Assembly (NCBI GenBank): GCA_963805705.1
Contig: CAWDVH010000003.1
Span: forward strand, 1 to 64,000
DNA: 64,000 bases
DNA from: CAWDVH01 sp963805705
GTDB taxonomy: Bacteria; Actinomycetota; Actinomycetes; Streptosporangiales; Streptosporangiaceae
Direction: 5' to 3'
In this document: positions 26,632 through 34,520 of the stretch, in pieces
Layout: each line of letters starts with the position of its first letter
Position numbering within the stretch: the stretch's first letter is position 1
Translations under genes and position numbers: made by a program
Notes under the pieces: model-generated
Database searches by the model: none
Told to the model about the DNA's origin: nothing
Seen by the model: only the letters and a program-made list of their open reading frames with translations

Positions 26632-27592
26632 CGCGCTGCACCTCATCGAGCAATCTGGGAAAACCGGGCGCCGTGAAGCCCTCGACCGCCCCGTCGAACC
26701 GTTCCATGGCCCAGGCCCAGAAGTCGAAGTCAAGCGGGCTCACGGCGCTCTGGATCGCCCCCCACAGCGTCCACCCGTACTTGCCCGCCAGTCCCAGCAG
26801 CCGGGCGCGGGCCATCTTGCTGCGCAGCGGACGGCCGTAGTAAGCGGTGATCAGCTCGGCCAGGGCGTCCAGCGACAGGCCGCACTCCCCCCAGATGTTG
26901 CCGAGTTCGAAGCACGGGTCGTTATTGCCCGCGTACTCGTAGTCAATCAGGTAGATCCGGTCCCCGTCGTCGATGAAGTTGGCGGCCAGCAGGTCGTTGT
27001 TGCACGGGACGGTGCCCTCGTCCCGGACCGCGAGGGCCGCCCTGGCCGCCTCGAACTGCGTCATCAGGTCCTCGTATCCGGCCGGCACGCGGAATCCGCG
27101 GGCACGGGCGACGCCCAGATAGCGGCGCTGGATGTCGAACATGCTGAAGTCGTTGCCGAATCGGCCGCCCCCGTGCAGCCGCCGGCAGGCGCGGGCGATC
27201 CGCATGATGGTGGCGGGCATGGCCACGTCCGCGTCCGTCAGCGTCCGGCCCTGGAGATAGCCGATCACCAGCACGCCGGCGTCCGGGCAGTACTCGATCA
27301 CCGGCGCGCCGGCGCCCGCCGCGGCGGCCGTCACCGAGTTGCGGTACTCGTGCTCCCGGTCGATCGCCAGCAGGTCGCTGCCCGGCGAGCTAACGCGCGC
27401 GACGAAGATCCCGGCCGGAGTGGTCACCTTGTAGTTGCGGTTGGTCAGCCCACCGGGCAGCTCCTCGACCGAGCGCGGCCGGGCGGCCAGGCTCGGCACC
27501 CGGTCGAGCAGCGCGTCGAGACCGGCGGCCGGAGGCGGCGGATCGCCCGGCGGAGGCGGCGAGCCGGCCGCGCTCTGGCGTTCGCTGCTCAT
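26624..27592 (-). CDS. Choline-kinase/APH-type phosphotransferase
   Basis: 322 residues from ATG 27592 with AGGGGG eight bases before. Kinase-like fold: PGGLTNRNYKVTTPAGIFVARV for nucleotide binding and CNNDLLAANFIDDGDRIYLIDYEYAG for the catalytic and metal-binding loops, close to choline/ethanolamine kinases. The usual H in the HND catalytic motif is Asn here (NND), but the catalytic Asp and the later D of LIDYEY remain. It heads the minus-strand cluster and overlaps the flavoprotein gene by 8 bases. It could phosphorylate an amino alcohol or a sugar; this is not settled. Confidence 0.82.
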   Translation of the reverse strand: MSSERQSAAGSPPPPGDPPPPAAGLDALLDRVPSLAARPRSVEELPGGLTNRNYKVTTPAGIFVARVSSPGSDLLAIDREHEYRNSVTAAAAGAGAPVIEYCPDAGVLVIGYLQGRTLTDADVAMPATIMRIARACRRLHGGGRFGNDFSMFDIQRRYLGVARARGFRVPAGYEDLMTQFEAARAALAVRDEGTVPCNNDLLAANFIDDGDRIYLIDYEYAGNNDPCFELGNIWGECGLSLDALAELITAYYGRPLRSKMARARLLGLAGKYGWTLWGAIQSAVSPLDFDFWAWAMERFDGAVEGFTAPGFPRLLDEVQRDD

Positions 27593-27645
27593 CGGCGCAC
27601 CCCCTTCGTTACCCGCCCGCGTCCTCATAACGGCCTGGGCTAAAG

Positions 27646-27653
27646 GTCTAGAC
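27646..27653. promoter_or_regulatory. Candidate GntR/HutC operator GTCTAGAC
   Basis: A perfect 8-bp palindrome, GTCTAGAC, lies in the 125-base gap between the divergent phosphotransferase and permease genes. It matches the GTxTAxAC consensus known for HutC-subfamily GntR regulators, and a HutC-type GntR gene follows the permease. It is 53 bases from one start and 64 from the other. Confidence 0.55.
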
Positions 27654-27717
27654 TAAACGACCAAGATCCCATACGCTACGCCTCATTCTGCGGCCCATTT
27701 TTATGGGAGGAGACCCG

Positions 27718-29292
27718 ATGAGCGCTAGCACCGAGGTTCCCGGCGGGCAGGAGCGCGACAGCGCTGACCTCGCGCAGTTCGGTTACCAACAGGAGCTCAA
27801 GCGCTCCCTCGGCACCTTTAGCTCGTTCGCGGTCGCCTTCAGCTACATCTCGCCGTCGACCGGCATCTTCACGCTCTTCGCGCTCGGCCTGACCACCCTG
27901 GGCGGCGCCTTCATCTGGACCTGGCCGGTCGTGGCGCTCGGCCAGTTCATCATCGCCCTCAACTTCGCCGAGGTCGCCAGCCACTATCCGGTGGCGGGCT
28001 CGGTCTTCCAGTGGACGAAATTCATGGCCAGCCGGGCGTACTCCTGGTTCACCGGCTGGATCTACCTGTTCGCGGGGATCCTGACCGTGGCCGCGGTGGT
28101 GGCCACCCTGCCGCTGGCGCTCATCCCGGCGCTCAATGGCCTGGGCTGGCAAAGCCTGGGCCAAGGCAGCTCGAGCACCCTGCTGCATACCCAGCTGATA
28201 GTGGCCCTGATCACCCTGGTCGTCATCACGATCCTGAACATTTACGGCGTCCGGCTAGTGGCGATCATCAACAACACGGGGGTCCTGTTCGAGATCCTCG
28301 GCATGGTCGTGTTCGCGCTGGTCCTGCTGGCCTTCCACAACCACCAGGGCTTCAAGGTCGTGACCGACAGCGCGGGCATCCATATTGGCCCGAGCAGTTT
28401 CCTGGCCGCCATGTTCATGAGCCTGTTCGTGATCTACGGCTTCGACACGGCCGCCACGCTGTCCGAGGAAACCCGCGACCCGCGCCGGGCCGCGCCGAAG
28501 GCCGTGCTGGCCTCGGTGATCGGCGCGTTCGTCATCGGCGGGATCTTCCTGCTCGCCGTGCTGGTGGCCATCCCGAACCTGCACTCGGCGATCAGCGCGA
28601 ACGGCGGCCTTGGGGCCACGCCGGTGAACATCATCGAGGAGAATTTCTCGCATTCCTTTGCCACCATCTATCTGCTGGTGGTGTCCGCGGCGATCTTCGT
28701 CTGCTGCCTGTCGATCATGGCCGCCACGATCAGGCTGTGCTTCGGGATGGCCCGTGACAATCAGCTGCCGTTCTCCCGTGGCCTCGCGCGCGTGTCGCCG
28801 AGCCTGCACACGCCGGTCTGGACGTGTATCGCGATCGCCGTGCTCGCGGCCGTGCCGTTCATCAAGTACGCCGGGGTCGCGATTATCGCCATCGCGGCCA
28901 CCGGAATGATCTACCTGAGCTACTTCCTCGGCAACCTGGTGATCCTGCGGGCGCGGGCGCGCGGCTGGCCCAGGACCGCCGCGCCGTTCAGCCTGGGCCG
29001 CTGGGGCATGCTGGTGAACATCCTCGGCCTGGTGTACGGCGGGGCGATGCTCATCAACTTCGCGTGGCCACGCCCGGCCAGCAACCCCGAGCCCCAGCAG
29101 ACCGCGGGAGTCCTCACCTTCGGGGTGGACTTCCTGAACAAGATCCCGATTCTGTGGACCGTGGCGGTCCTGATCACGCTGATCGGCGTCGTCTACTACC
29201 TGGTCACCGGGAGGACCAAGGAATTCGCGCCGATCGTCGCCCCAGCCGGCGACGACAAGCCCCTCATCGCGGAGGCCCAGGCGGACAGCTGA
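27718..29292 (+). CDS. APC-family amino acid/amine permease
   Basis: 524 residues from ATG 27718 with GGAGGAG just upstream. About twelve to thirteen hydrophobic helices. The opening LKRSLGTFSSFAVAFSYISPSTGIF and the segment FFVIYGFDTAATLSEE-like (FVIYGFDTAATLSEETRDPRR) match the amino acid-polyamine-organocation superfamily, branch with choline/GABA/amino acid carriers. It sits divergent from the catabolic genes and before the GntR regulator, so it likely imports the methylated amine or amino acid that the cluster degrades. A hydrophilic N-terminus of ~25 residues faces the cytoplasm. Confidence 0.88.
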   Translation: MSASTEVPGGQERDSADLAQFGYQQELKRSLGTFSSFAVAFSYISPSTGIFTLFALGLTTLGGAFIWTWPVVALGQFIIALNFAEVASHYPVAGSVFQWTKFMASRAYSWFTGWIYLFAGILTVAAVVATLPLALIPALNGLGWQSLGQGSSSTLLHTQLIVALITLVVITILNIYGVRLVAIINNTGVLFEILGMVVFALVLLAFHNHQGFKVVTDSAGIHIGPSSFLAAMFMSLFVIYGFDTAATLSEETRDPRRAAPKAVLASVIGAFVIGGIFLLAVLVAIPNLHSAISANGGLGATPVNIIEENFSHSFATIYLLVVSAAIFVCCLSIMAATIRLCFGMARDNQLPFSRGLARVSPSLHTPVWTCIAIAVLAAVPFIKYAGVAIIAIAATGMIYLSYFLGNLVILRARARGWPRTAAPFSLGRWGMLVNILGLVYGGAMLINFAWPRPASNPEPQQTAGVLTFGVDFLNKIPILWTVAVLITLIGVVYYLVTGRTKEFAPIVAPAGDDKPLIAEAQADS

Positions 29293-29413
29293 TCGAGCTG
29301 GACGCTGGCCCCGACGGGCAGCTGGCCACAGCTGGCCCGCGTGCCGTACCGCGTGCCGCAAAATGGGAGAGTACGAGCGCGCCGCGTAATGGCTTCCAGC
29401 GGGAGGAGCGAAC

Positions 29414-30229
29414 ATGCCGCCACGGCCGAAGATCAGGCAGCGAGCCGCGGCCCAGGCCCTTGGAACCCTCGCCCGCACGCCACCGGACATCGTGCGGGCT
29501 CCCGGAACCACCGTGCACGCCCAGATCGAGGACTGGCTGGCCGGAGCGATCGCGCTCGGGCGGCTCGCGCCGGGTGACCGGCTGCCGACCGAGCATGACC
29601 TGGCCGCCTGGCTCGGGGTCAGCCGGATGACGCTCCGGCACGCGCTCGGCGAGCTGGCCCAGCGCGGGCTGGTGACGCGGGCCGTGGGCCGGGGCGGCGG
29701 CACGTTCGTGGCCGAGCCTAAGCTGGAGCAGGACCTGACCACCCTGGCCGGGTTCTCCGAGCAGCTGCGGCGGCACGGGATGGTGGCCGGCGCACGGGTA
29801 CTGGCGGCGAGGCAGCGTCCCGCCAGCGCCGCCGTGGCCGCGGCCCTGGAGCTCGACGAGGGTGATCCGGTGCAGGAGGTCCGGCGCGTCCGGCTGGCGG
29901 ACGGGAAGCCGATCGCCGTTGAGCACTCGATCTTCCCCGCGGCCCCGTTTCCCGATCTGCTCCAGTGCGAGCTCGACGGCTCGCTGTATGAGCTGCTCGA
30001 GGTGAAGTACGGGCAGCGGCCGCACCGGGCCAAGGAGATCCTGGAGCCGGTCACCGCCGACGCGCGAGCGGCCGAGATGCTGCAGGTCGCCGAGGGGTCG
30101 GCCCTCATGCTGGTCGAGCGGACGGCCTACGCCGGCTCCGGGCAGCCGCTCGAATTCGCCCGCGACCTCTTCCGCGGCGACCGCACTCGCGTGGTGATGT
30201 GGACCTCCGACCTGGCCGCGAGGCCCTGA
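29414..30229 (+). CDS. GntR-family regulator, HutC/UTRA type
   Basis: 271 residues from ATG with GGAGG seven bases upstream. N-terminal winged helix (~30-105): VHAQIEDWLAGAIALGRLAPGD, LPTEHDLAAWLGVSRMTLRHAL and RAVGRGGGTFV. The C-terminal UTRA ligand domain (~120-265) has GDPVQEVRRVRLADGKPIAVEHS and SLYELLEVKYGQRP. UTRA proteins bind small effectors such as urocanate or sugars and usually repress nearby catabolic genes. The GTCTAGAC site before the permease is the likely target. It is transcribed with the permease, 121 bases downstream. Confidence 0.9.
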   Translation: MPPRPKIRQRAAAQALGTLARTPPDIVRAPGTTVHAQIEDWLAGAIALGRLAPGDRLPTEHDLAAWLGVSRMTLRHALGELAQRGLVTRAVGRGGGTFVAEPKLEQDLTTLAGFSEQLRRHGMVAGARVLAARQRPASAAVAAALELDEGDPVQEVRRVRLADGKPIAVEHSIFPAAPFPDLLQCELDGSLYELLEVKYGQRPHRAKEILEPVTADARAAEMLQVAEGSALMLVERTAYAGSGQPLEFARDLFRGDRTRVVMWTSDLAARP

Positions 30230-30301
30230 CGCCGGAGCGGCCCCGGTTTGGCCGGCGGCCTGAGATGATCGGCCGGATGCCCGGGACGAGAGGACAAGCC
30301 G

Positions 30302-31486
30302 ATGGCATGCACGCTTGCGCTGGCCTGGGATAAGCGGCTGGCCGCCTACGATTTCGGGCCCGGGCACCCGCTGGCGCCGGTGCGGGTAGAGCTGACGGTG
30401 GAGCTGGCGCGGGCGTTCGGCGTGCTCTCGCTGGCCGGAGTGTCGGTCGCGGCTCCGGTTCCGGCTACTGAGGCGGAGCTGGAGCTGATCCATGACCCGG
30501 CGTATATCGCGGCGGTACAGCGGGCCAGCGATCCGGGCAGCGAGGTCTCGGCGCTGAGATACGGGCTCGGCACGCCCGATGACCCGGTGTTCGAGGGGAT
30601 GCATGACGCGTCAGCGCTGGTGGCCGGGGCGACCCTGGCCGCGGCCCAGTCGGTCTGGACGTCTTCGGCGGAGCACGGCGCGAGCATCGCCGGCGGCCTG
30701 CATCATGCGATGCGCCGGCACGCCAGCGGATTCTGCGTGTACAACGACCCGGCCATCGCGATCGCCTGGCTGCTGGCGGCAGGCGCGCAGCGGATCGCCT
30801 ACGTCGACGTGGACGTGCACCACGGCGATGGCGTGCAGGCGGCGTTCTATGACGATCCGCGGGTGCTGACGATCAGCCTGCACGAGAGCCCGGCGACCCT
30901 GTTCCCCGGCACTGGCCGGCCATCGGAGACCGGCGGACCCGGAGCGGAAGGGTCCGCGGTCAACGTGGCCCTGCCCGCGGGGACCGGGGATGCGGGCTGG
31001 CTGCGCGCGTTCCACGCGGTCGTTCCGCCGCTGCTGCGGGCATTCGGCCCGCAGATCCTGGTCAGCCAGCATGGCTGCGACACCCACCGGCTGGATCCGC
31101 TGGCTAACCTGCGGCTGAGCATCGACGGGCAGCGCGCCGCCCATGCGGCGATCCACGAGCTGGCCCACGAGGTAGCCGGCGGCCGCTGGCTGCTGACCGG
31201 CGGCGGCGGCTACGAGCTGGTCCGGGTGGTGCCGCGGACCTGGACGCACCTGCTGGCCGAGGCCGCGGGTCACCCGATCGACCCGGTGAGCGAGATTCCG
31301 GCCGCGTGGCGCGCCTACGCCACCGAGCGGACGGGCCAGCTGGCTCCTGGCCAGATGTCGGACGGCGCTCCGGCCGAGTACGTGCCGGTCGAGTCCGGCT
31401 ATGACCCCGCCGACCCGGTCGACCAGTCGATCATGGGGACCAGGACGGCGGTGTTCCCGCTGCACGGCCTCATGCCGCATCCGTAG
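30302..31486 (+). CDS. acuC: Acetoin-utilisation/histone-deacetylase-fold protein AcuC
   Basis: 394 residues. Arginase/deacetylase fold. Visible motifs: YDFGPGHPLAPVRVELT, catalytic double His in GLHHAMRRHASGFCVYND, zinc ligands in YVDVDVHHGDGVQ (Asp and His) and in QHGCDTHRLDPLA (Asp). The final GGGGYELVRVVPRTW supplies the active-site Tyr. AcuC removes acetyl groups from proteins such as acetyl-CoA synthetase and so re-activates them. ATG start with GAGAGGA a few bases upstream. It is monocistronic by its neighbours and unrelated to the cluster before it. Confidence 0.93.
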   Translation: MACTLALAWDKRLAAYDFGPGHPLAPVRVELTVELARAFGVLSLAGVSVAAPVPATEAELELIHDPAYIAAVQRASDPGSEVSALRYGLGTPDDPVFEGMHDASALVAGATLAAAQSVWTSSAEHGASIAGGLHHAMRRHASGFCVYNDPAIAIAWLLAAGAQRIAYVDVDVHHGDGVQAAFYDDPRVLTISLHESPATLFPGTGRPSETGGPGAEGSAVNVALPAGTGDAGWLRAFHAVVPPLLRAFGPQILVSQHGCDTHRLDPLANLRLSIDGQRAAHAAIHELAHEVAGGRWLLTGGGGYELVRVVPRTWTHLLAEAAGHPIDPVSEIPAAWRAYATERTGQLAPGQMSDGAPAEYVPVESGYDPADPVDQSIMGTRTAVFPLHGLMPHP

Positions 31487-31619
31487 CTCCCGGCCCCGGG
31501 CGACGGCCACTGAGCAGGCGGCTGGCGGAGATTAGCGGGTCGAATTTCAGTCGTATCAGCGGAAAGATGACCCGCTTATCGCTGTGGTCATTCCGGGAGC
31601 GGTGACGTCGGCCGCCGCG

Positions 31620-32618
31620 TTACACCGAGAGAACGGCGGCGCCAGCGACGCGGTCACCAGCCAGGTCGGCGAGCGCCTGGTCCGCCTGGCCGAGCTGATA
31701 CGGCGTGACGGTGACGCGCAGCCGGAGGCGCTGCGCGAGCCGCAGGAATTCCTCGGCGTCGCCGCGGGTATTGGCGGTCACGCTGCGCAGCGTGCGCTCC
31801 TGGAACAGATGCGCATCGTAGTTCAGCGCCGGGATATCGCTGAGATGGATGCCGGCGACGGCGAGCGTCCCGCCGCGGTCGAGAGCGGCCAGCGCGGGCG
31901 GCACCAGCTCGCCGACGGGCGCGAACATGATCGCCGAGTCCAGCGGTTCCGGAGCGGGATCGAGAGAGTCCTGCGCGGATGCCACGCCCAGCTCAAGGGC
32001 CAGATCCCGCGCGGCCTGCGCTCTGGTGAAGACATGCACGGCCGCGCCCTGCGCGATGGCGATCTGCGCGGTCAGGTGGGCCGAGCCGCCGAAGCCCCAG
32101 ATCCCGAGCGTGCCGCCGGGCGGCAGCTCAGCGCGGAGCAGGGCCCGGTATCCGATGATCCCGGCGCACAGCAGCGGCGCCGCCTGCGCGTCGCTGAACC
32201 CGGTCGGCAGGGCATGCACGTACGCGTCGGCGGCCACCAGGTACTCCGCGTAGCCGCCGTGGATATCCCAGCCGGTGAAGACCGAGCGGGGGCAGAGATT
32301 CTCCGCCCCGCGGCGGCAGTACCGGCACGAGCCATCGGTACCCGCCAGCCACGCGACACCGACCCGGTCGCCCACGCCGAACCTCACCGTCCCTGGCCCG
32401 GCGGCGGCCACCTCCCCCACGACCTCATGGCCGGGCGTGATGTCCGGAGCCTTCGGCGCAAGATCGCCTTCGGCGAGATGCAGGTCGGTACGGCAGACAC
32501 CGCAGCACACGACCCGGATCAGCAGCTCACCCGGACCAGGCTCGGGAACGGGCCGCTCGGTCAGCCGCAGCGGCCCGGTGGCCACCGGGCCGGGCTCATG
32601 CACCACCCATGCCCGCAT
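31620..32618 (-). CDS. Zinc-dependent alcohol dehydrogenase
   Basis: 332 residues from ATG 32618. Medium-chain dehydrogenase: catalytic zinc site in CCGVCRTDLHLAEGD and GHEVVGEV; structural zinc cysteines in CRYCRRGAENLCPRS; NAD(P) fold with GTLGIWGFGGSAHL. The sequence resembles the AdhA-type family (zinc-binding alcohol dehydrogenases of actinomycetes). It oxidises an alcohol or reduces an aldehyde; the substrate is unknown. The frame continues upstream into the ohr region without family similarity. It is 36 bases downstream of ohr on the same strand. Confidence 0.92.
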   Translation of the reverse strand: MRAWVVHEPGPVATGPLRLTERPVPEPGPGELLIRVVCCGVCRTDLHLAEGDLAPKAPDITPGHEVVGEVAAAGPGTVRFGVGDRVGVAWLAGTDGSCRYCRRGAENLCPRSVFTGWDIHGGYAEYLVAADAYVHALPTGFSDAQAAPLLCAGIIGYRALLRAELPPGGTLGIWGFGGSAHLTAQIAIAQGAAVHVFTRAQAARDLALELGVASAQDSLDPAPEPLDSAIMFAPVGELVPPALAALDRGGTLAVAGIHLSDIPALNYDAHLFQERTLRSVTANTRGDAEEFLRLAQRLRLRVTVTPYQLGQADQALADLAGDRVAGAAVLSV

Positions 32619-32653
32619 GGCGACCAGAGTACGCCGGTGCTCCCCGCGCTCCC

Positions 32654-33082
32654 CTAGACGACCACGAGCTGGACGTCGATGTTTCCTCTCGTCGCATTGC
32701 TGTAGGGGCATACGGCGTGCGCCGCCTCCGCCAGCTCGCGCGCACGATCCTTGTCGACCTGCGGAATCGAGATCTCGAGCGTCACCGCCAGGCTGTACGC
32801 GCCGCCCCCGATCGTGCCGAGCGACACATGGGCCCGCACGGTGGAGTCGCCGGTGTCCACCTTCTGGCGTCGCGCCACGGTCCCGAGCGCGCTCTGGAAG
32901 CAGGCCGCGTAGCCCGCGGCGAACAGCTGCTCAGGGTTCGTACCGCCGCCGGGTCCGCCCATGGCCTCGGGCACCCGCAGATCGACCTCGAGCAGCCCGT
33001 CGCTCGAGCGCGCATGCCCGCCGCGCCCGCCAGTGACCGTCGCCTCGGCCGTGTAGAGCGTCTTGACCAGTCCGTTCGCCAC
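32654..33082 (-). CDS. ohr: Organic hydroperoxide reductase Ohr
   Basis: 142 residues from GTG with AAGGAG six bases before. OsmC/Ohr fold with both redox cysteines: AAGYAACFQSAL and AHAVCPYSNATRGN. The opening VKTLYTAEATVTGGRGGHARS, with the conserved Arg region, is typical. Ohr reduces organic and lipid hydroperoxides with lipoylated partners. No OhrR repressor gene is seen nearby. Confidence 0.95.
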   Translation of the reverse strand: MANGLVKTLYTAEATVTGGRGGHARSSDGLLEVDLRVPEAMGGPGGGTNPEQLFAAGYAACFQSALGTVARRQKVDTGDSTVRAHVSLGTIGGGAYSLAVTLEISIPQVDKDRARELAEAAHAVCPYSNATRGNIDVQLVVV

Positions 33083-33169
33083 CGGAATCTCCTTGCCGTC
33101 GTCATGACCCCTGATTCCAATGTAGGCAGGCCCACGACAGCACGACAGTGCACCCGGCGAGGCACCCGG

Positions 33170-33478
33170 CTAGAGATCGAGCAGCAAGGCCAGTGCGCCG
33201 GCCAGCTCACGCATGGTCGGCGCGGACATACAGCCGGCCGGCTGGCCGGCGAGCCGGTCGCGGCGCACCCGCAGCACCGAGTAGGCCTCGGCATACCCCG
33301 GTACCGGGTCATCGCCGGTCATGGCGATCACGTACGGGCCCGGCACCAGGTCCGGGCGGTCGCTGATCCTGACGACCAGCGGCTGCCCGGTCATCGCGTT
33401 GAACGGATCGTTGCTGACGACAACTACATGCCCGGGCCGCCCGAGCCCCTGGTGGGAATACACCTCACCGTGGTTCAC
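33170..33478 (-). CDS. PemK/MazF-like protein
   Basis: 102 residues from GTG 33478. Short SH3-like barrel pattern: MNHGEVYSHQGLGRPGHVVV then VSNDPFNAMTG and SAPTMRELAGALALLLDL, close to type II toxins of the MazF/PemK fold (GE...RPV-V-VSND). The N-terminal RPGHVVVVSND and final helix fit; the usual conserved Arg after GE is less clear. The start overlaps the stop of a 30-codon upstream frame (GTGA), so the two are coupled. A true toxin is possible but not shown. Confidence 0.68.
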   Translation of the reverse strand: MNHGEVYSHQGLGRPGHVVVVSNDPFNAMTGQPLVVRISDRPDLVPGPYVIAMTGDDPVPGYAEAYSVLRVRRDRLAGQPAGCMSAPTMRELAGALALLLDL

Positions 33479-33567
33479 CCGGCACCCTGGCCGGCCCGCG
33501 GGTCACGCTGGCCGCGCGCCGCCGCCTCGACCTCGTCCAGGCTGATGCTGAGAGTTCCCGCACGCAT
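33475..33567 (-). CDS. Tiny frame coupled to the PemK-like gene (possible antitoxin remnant)
   Basis: 30 residues from ATG 33567: MRAGTLSISLDEVEAAARGQ, then a short Arg/Gly tail. A Leu-Ser-Ile-Ser-Leu-Asp-Glu beginning recalls ribbon-helix-helix antitoxins, but it is too short for a full one. A TATTAT box lies eight bases before the ATG, so the message may be leaderless. Its stop overlaps the PemK-like GTG. Confidence 0.4.
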   Translation of the reverse strand: MRAGTLSISLDEVEAAARGQRDPRAGQGAG

Positions 33568-33709
33568 GCCGCTAATAATAAAAACGGCAATCCCGTAGCT
33601 CAGCATCAGCCCTGCGGGAGGTCGTGCGTCACCCTGGCCACGACACGATCCTGTCTGAGGCACCTGCGCCCGCGCGGCGGGCTGCGCGGGGCTGGCCCAT
33701 GATGGGGTT

Positions 33710-34492
33710 GTGGAGACTGATGATCTGGGTGCGGGCGGACCTGGCGCCGGGCTGGCGGGGCAGTGCCCGTTCACGATCGACCGGCCGGTGATGCGGCAGC
33801 GCTGGGAACGGCTGACGTTTCTGCACTGGGCCTTCGATCCTGCGGTGGTGCAGCGGCTGCTGCCCGAGGGCCTGCAGGTCGATACGTTCGGCGGCGCGGC
33901 GTGGGTGGGGCTGGTGCCGTTTTTCATGCACGTCGCGACGGGCGGGGATCACGGGGCGCCGTGGGTGTCGGATTTCTGCGAGACCAATGTGCGGACCTAT
34001 GTACGCGACGGTGACGGGCGGGCCGGGATCTGGTTTTTCTCCCTCGACGCCGCGCGCCTGAGCGCGGTCGCCGTCGCGCGCGCGACGTACCGGCTCCCGT
34101 ACTTCTGGTCGGCCATGCGGGTGGCCGAGCGGGACGGGCAGATGGCCTACATCTGCCGGCGCCGGTGGCCCGGCCCGCGATCTGCTGCCAGCCGGGTGCG
34201 GATCAGCATCGGCGACCGGTTCGGGGCTGATGAGCTGGGCGAGCGTGACCATTTCCTGACCGCCCGGTGGGTGCTGTTCAGCTCGTCGGGGACATGGCAC
34301 CGCCTGGCCAGGGCGTGTCATGAGCCGTGGCCGCTGTACCGGGCGCGGGCTCAGGTCGTCGACGATCAGCTGATCGCCGCGGCCGGGCTGCCCCAGCCGG
34401 ACGCAGAGCCCCTGGTGCACTACTCCCCCGGTGTCGATGTCCGCATCGGGCGGCCCGAGAAGGGCAGCCAGCCGGGGAGCAGCCAGACATGA
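33710..34492 (+). CDS. DUF2071 (YqjF-like) protein
   Basis: 260 residues from GTG 33710. The motif order is that of DUF2071: RQRWERLTFLHWAFDPAVVQ, LLPEGLQVDTFGGAAWVGLVPFFM-like (split by the length limit here), FCETNVRTYVRDGDG, GIWFFSLDAARLSAVAVAR and YRLPYFWSAM. The fold is related to acetoacetate decarboxylase-type barrels; the function is not known. The N-terminal ~25 residues are low-complexity. It stands alone, divergent from the PemK-like gene. Confidence 0.88.
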   Translation: METDDLGAGGPGAGLAGQCPFTIDRPVMRQRWERLTFLHWAFDPAVVQRLLPEGLQVDTFGGAAWVGLVPFFMHVATGGDHGAPWVSDFCETNVRTYVRDGDGRAGIWFFSLDAARLSAVAVARATYRLPYFWSAMRVAERDGQMAYICRRRWPGPRSAASRVRISIGDRFGADELGERDHFLTARWVLFSSSGTWHRLARACHEPWPLYRARAQVVDDQLIAAAGLPQPDAEPLVHYSPGVDVRIGRPEKGSQPGSSQT

Positions 34493-34520
34493 GGCGCACC
34501 GGTGCGCATACCGGCCGTGC

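Noticed and set aside
24259..26676. Plus-strand open frame of ~800 codons
   Set aside because: It is the shadow of the flavoprotein gene; its sequence is low-complexity without known motifs.
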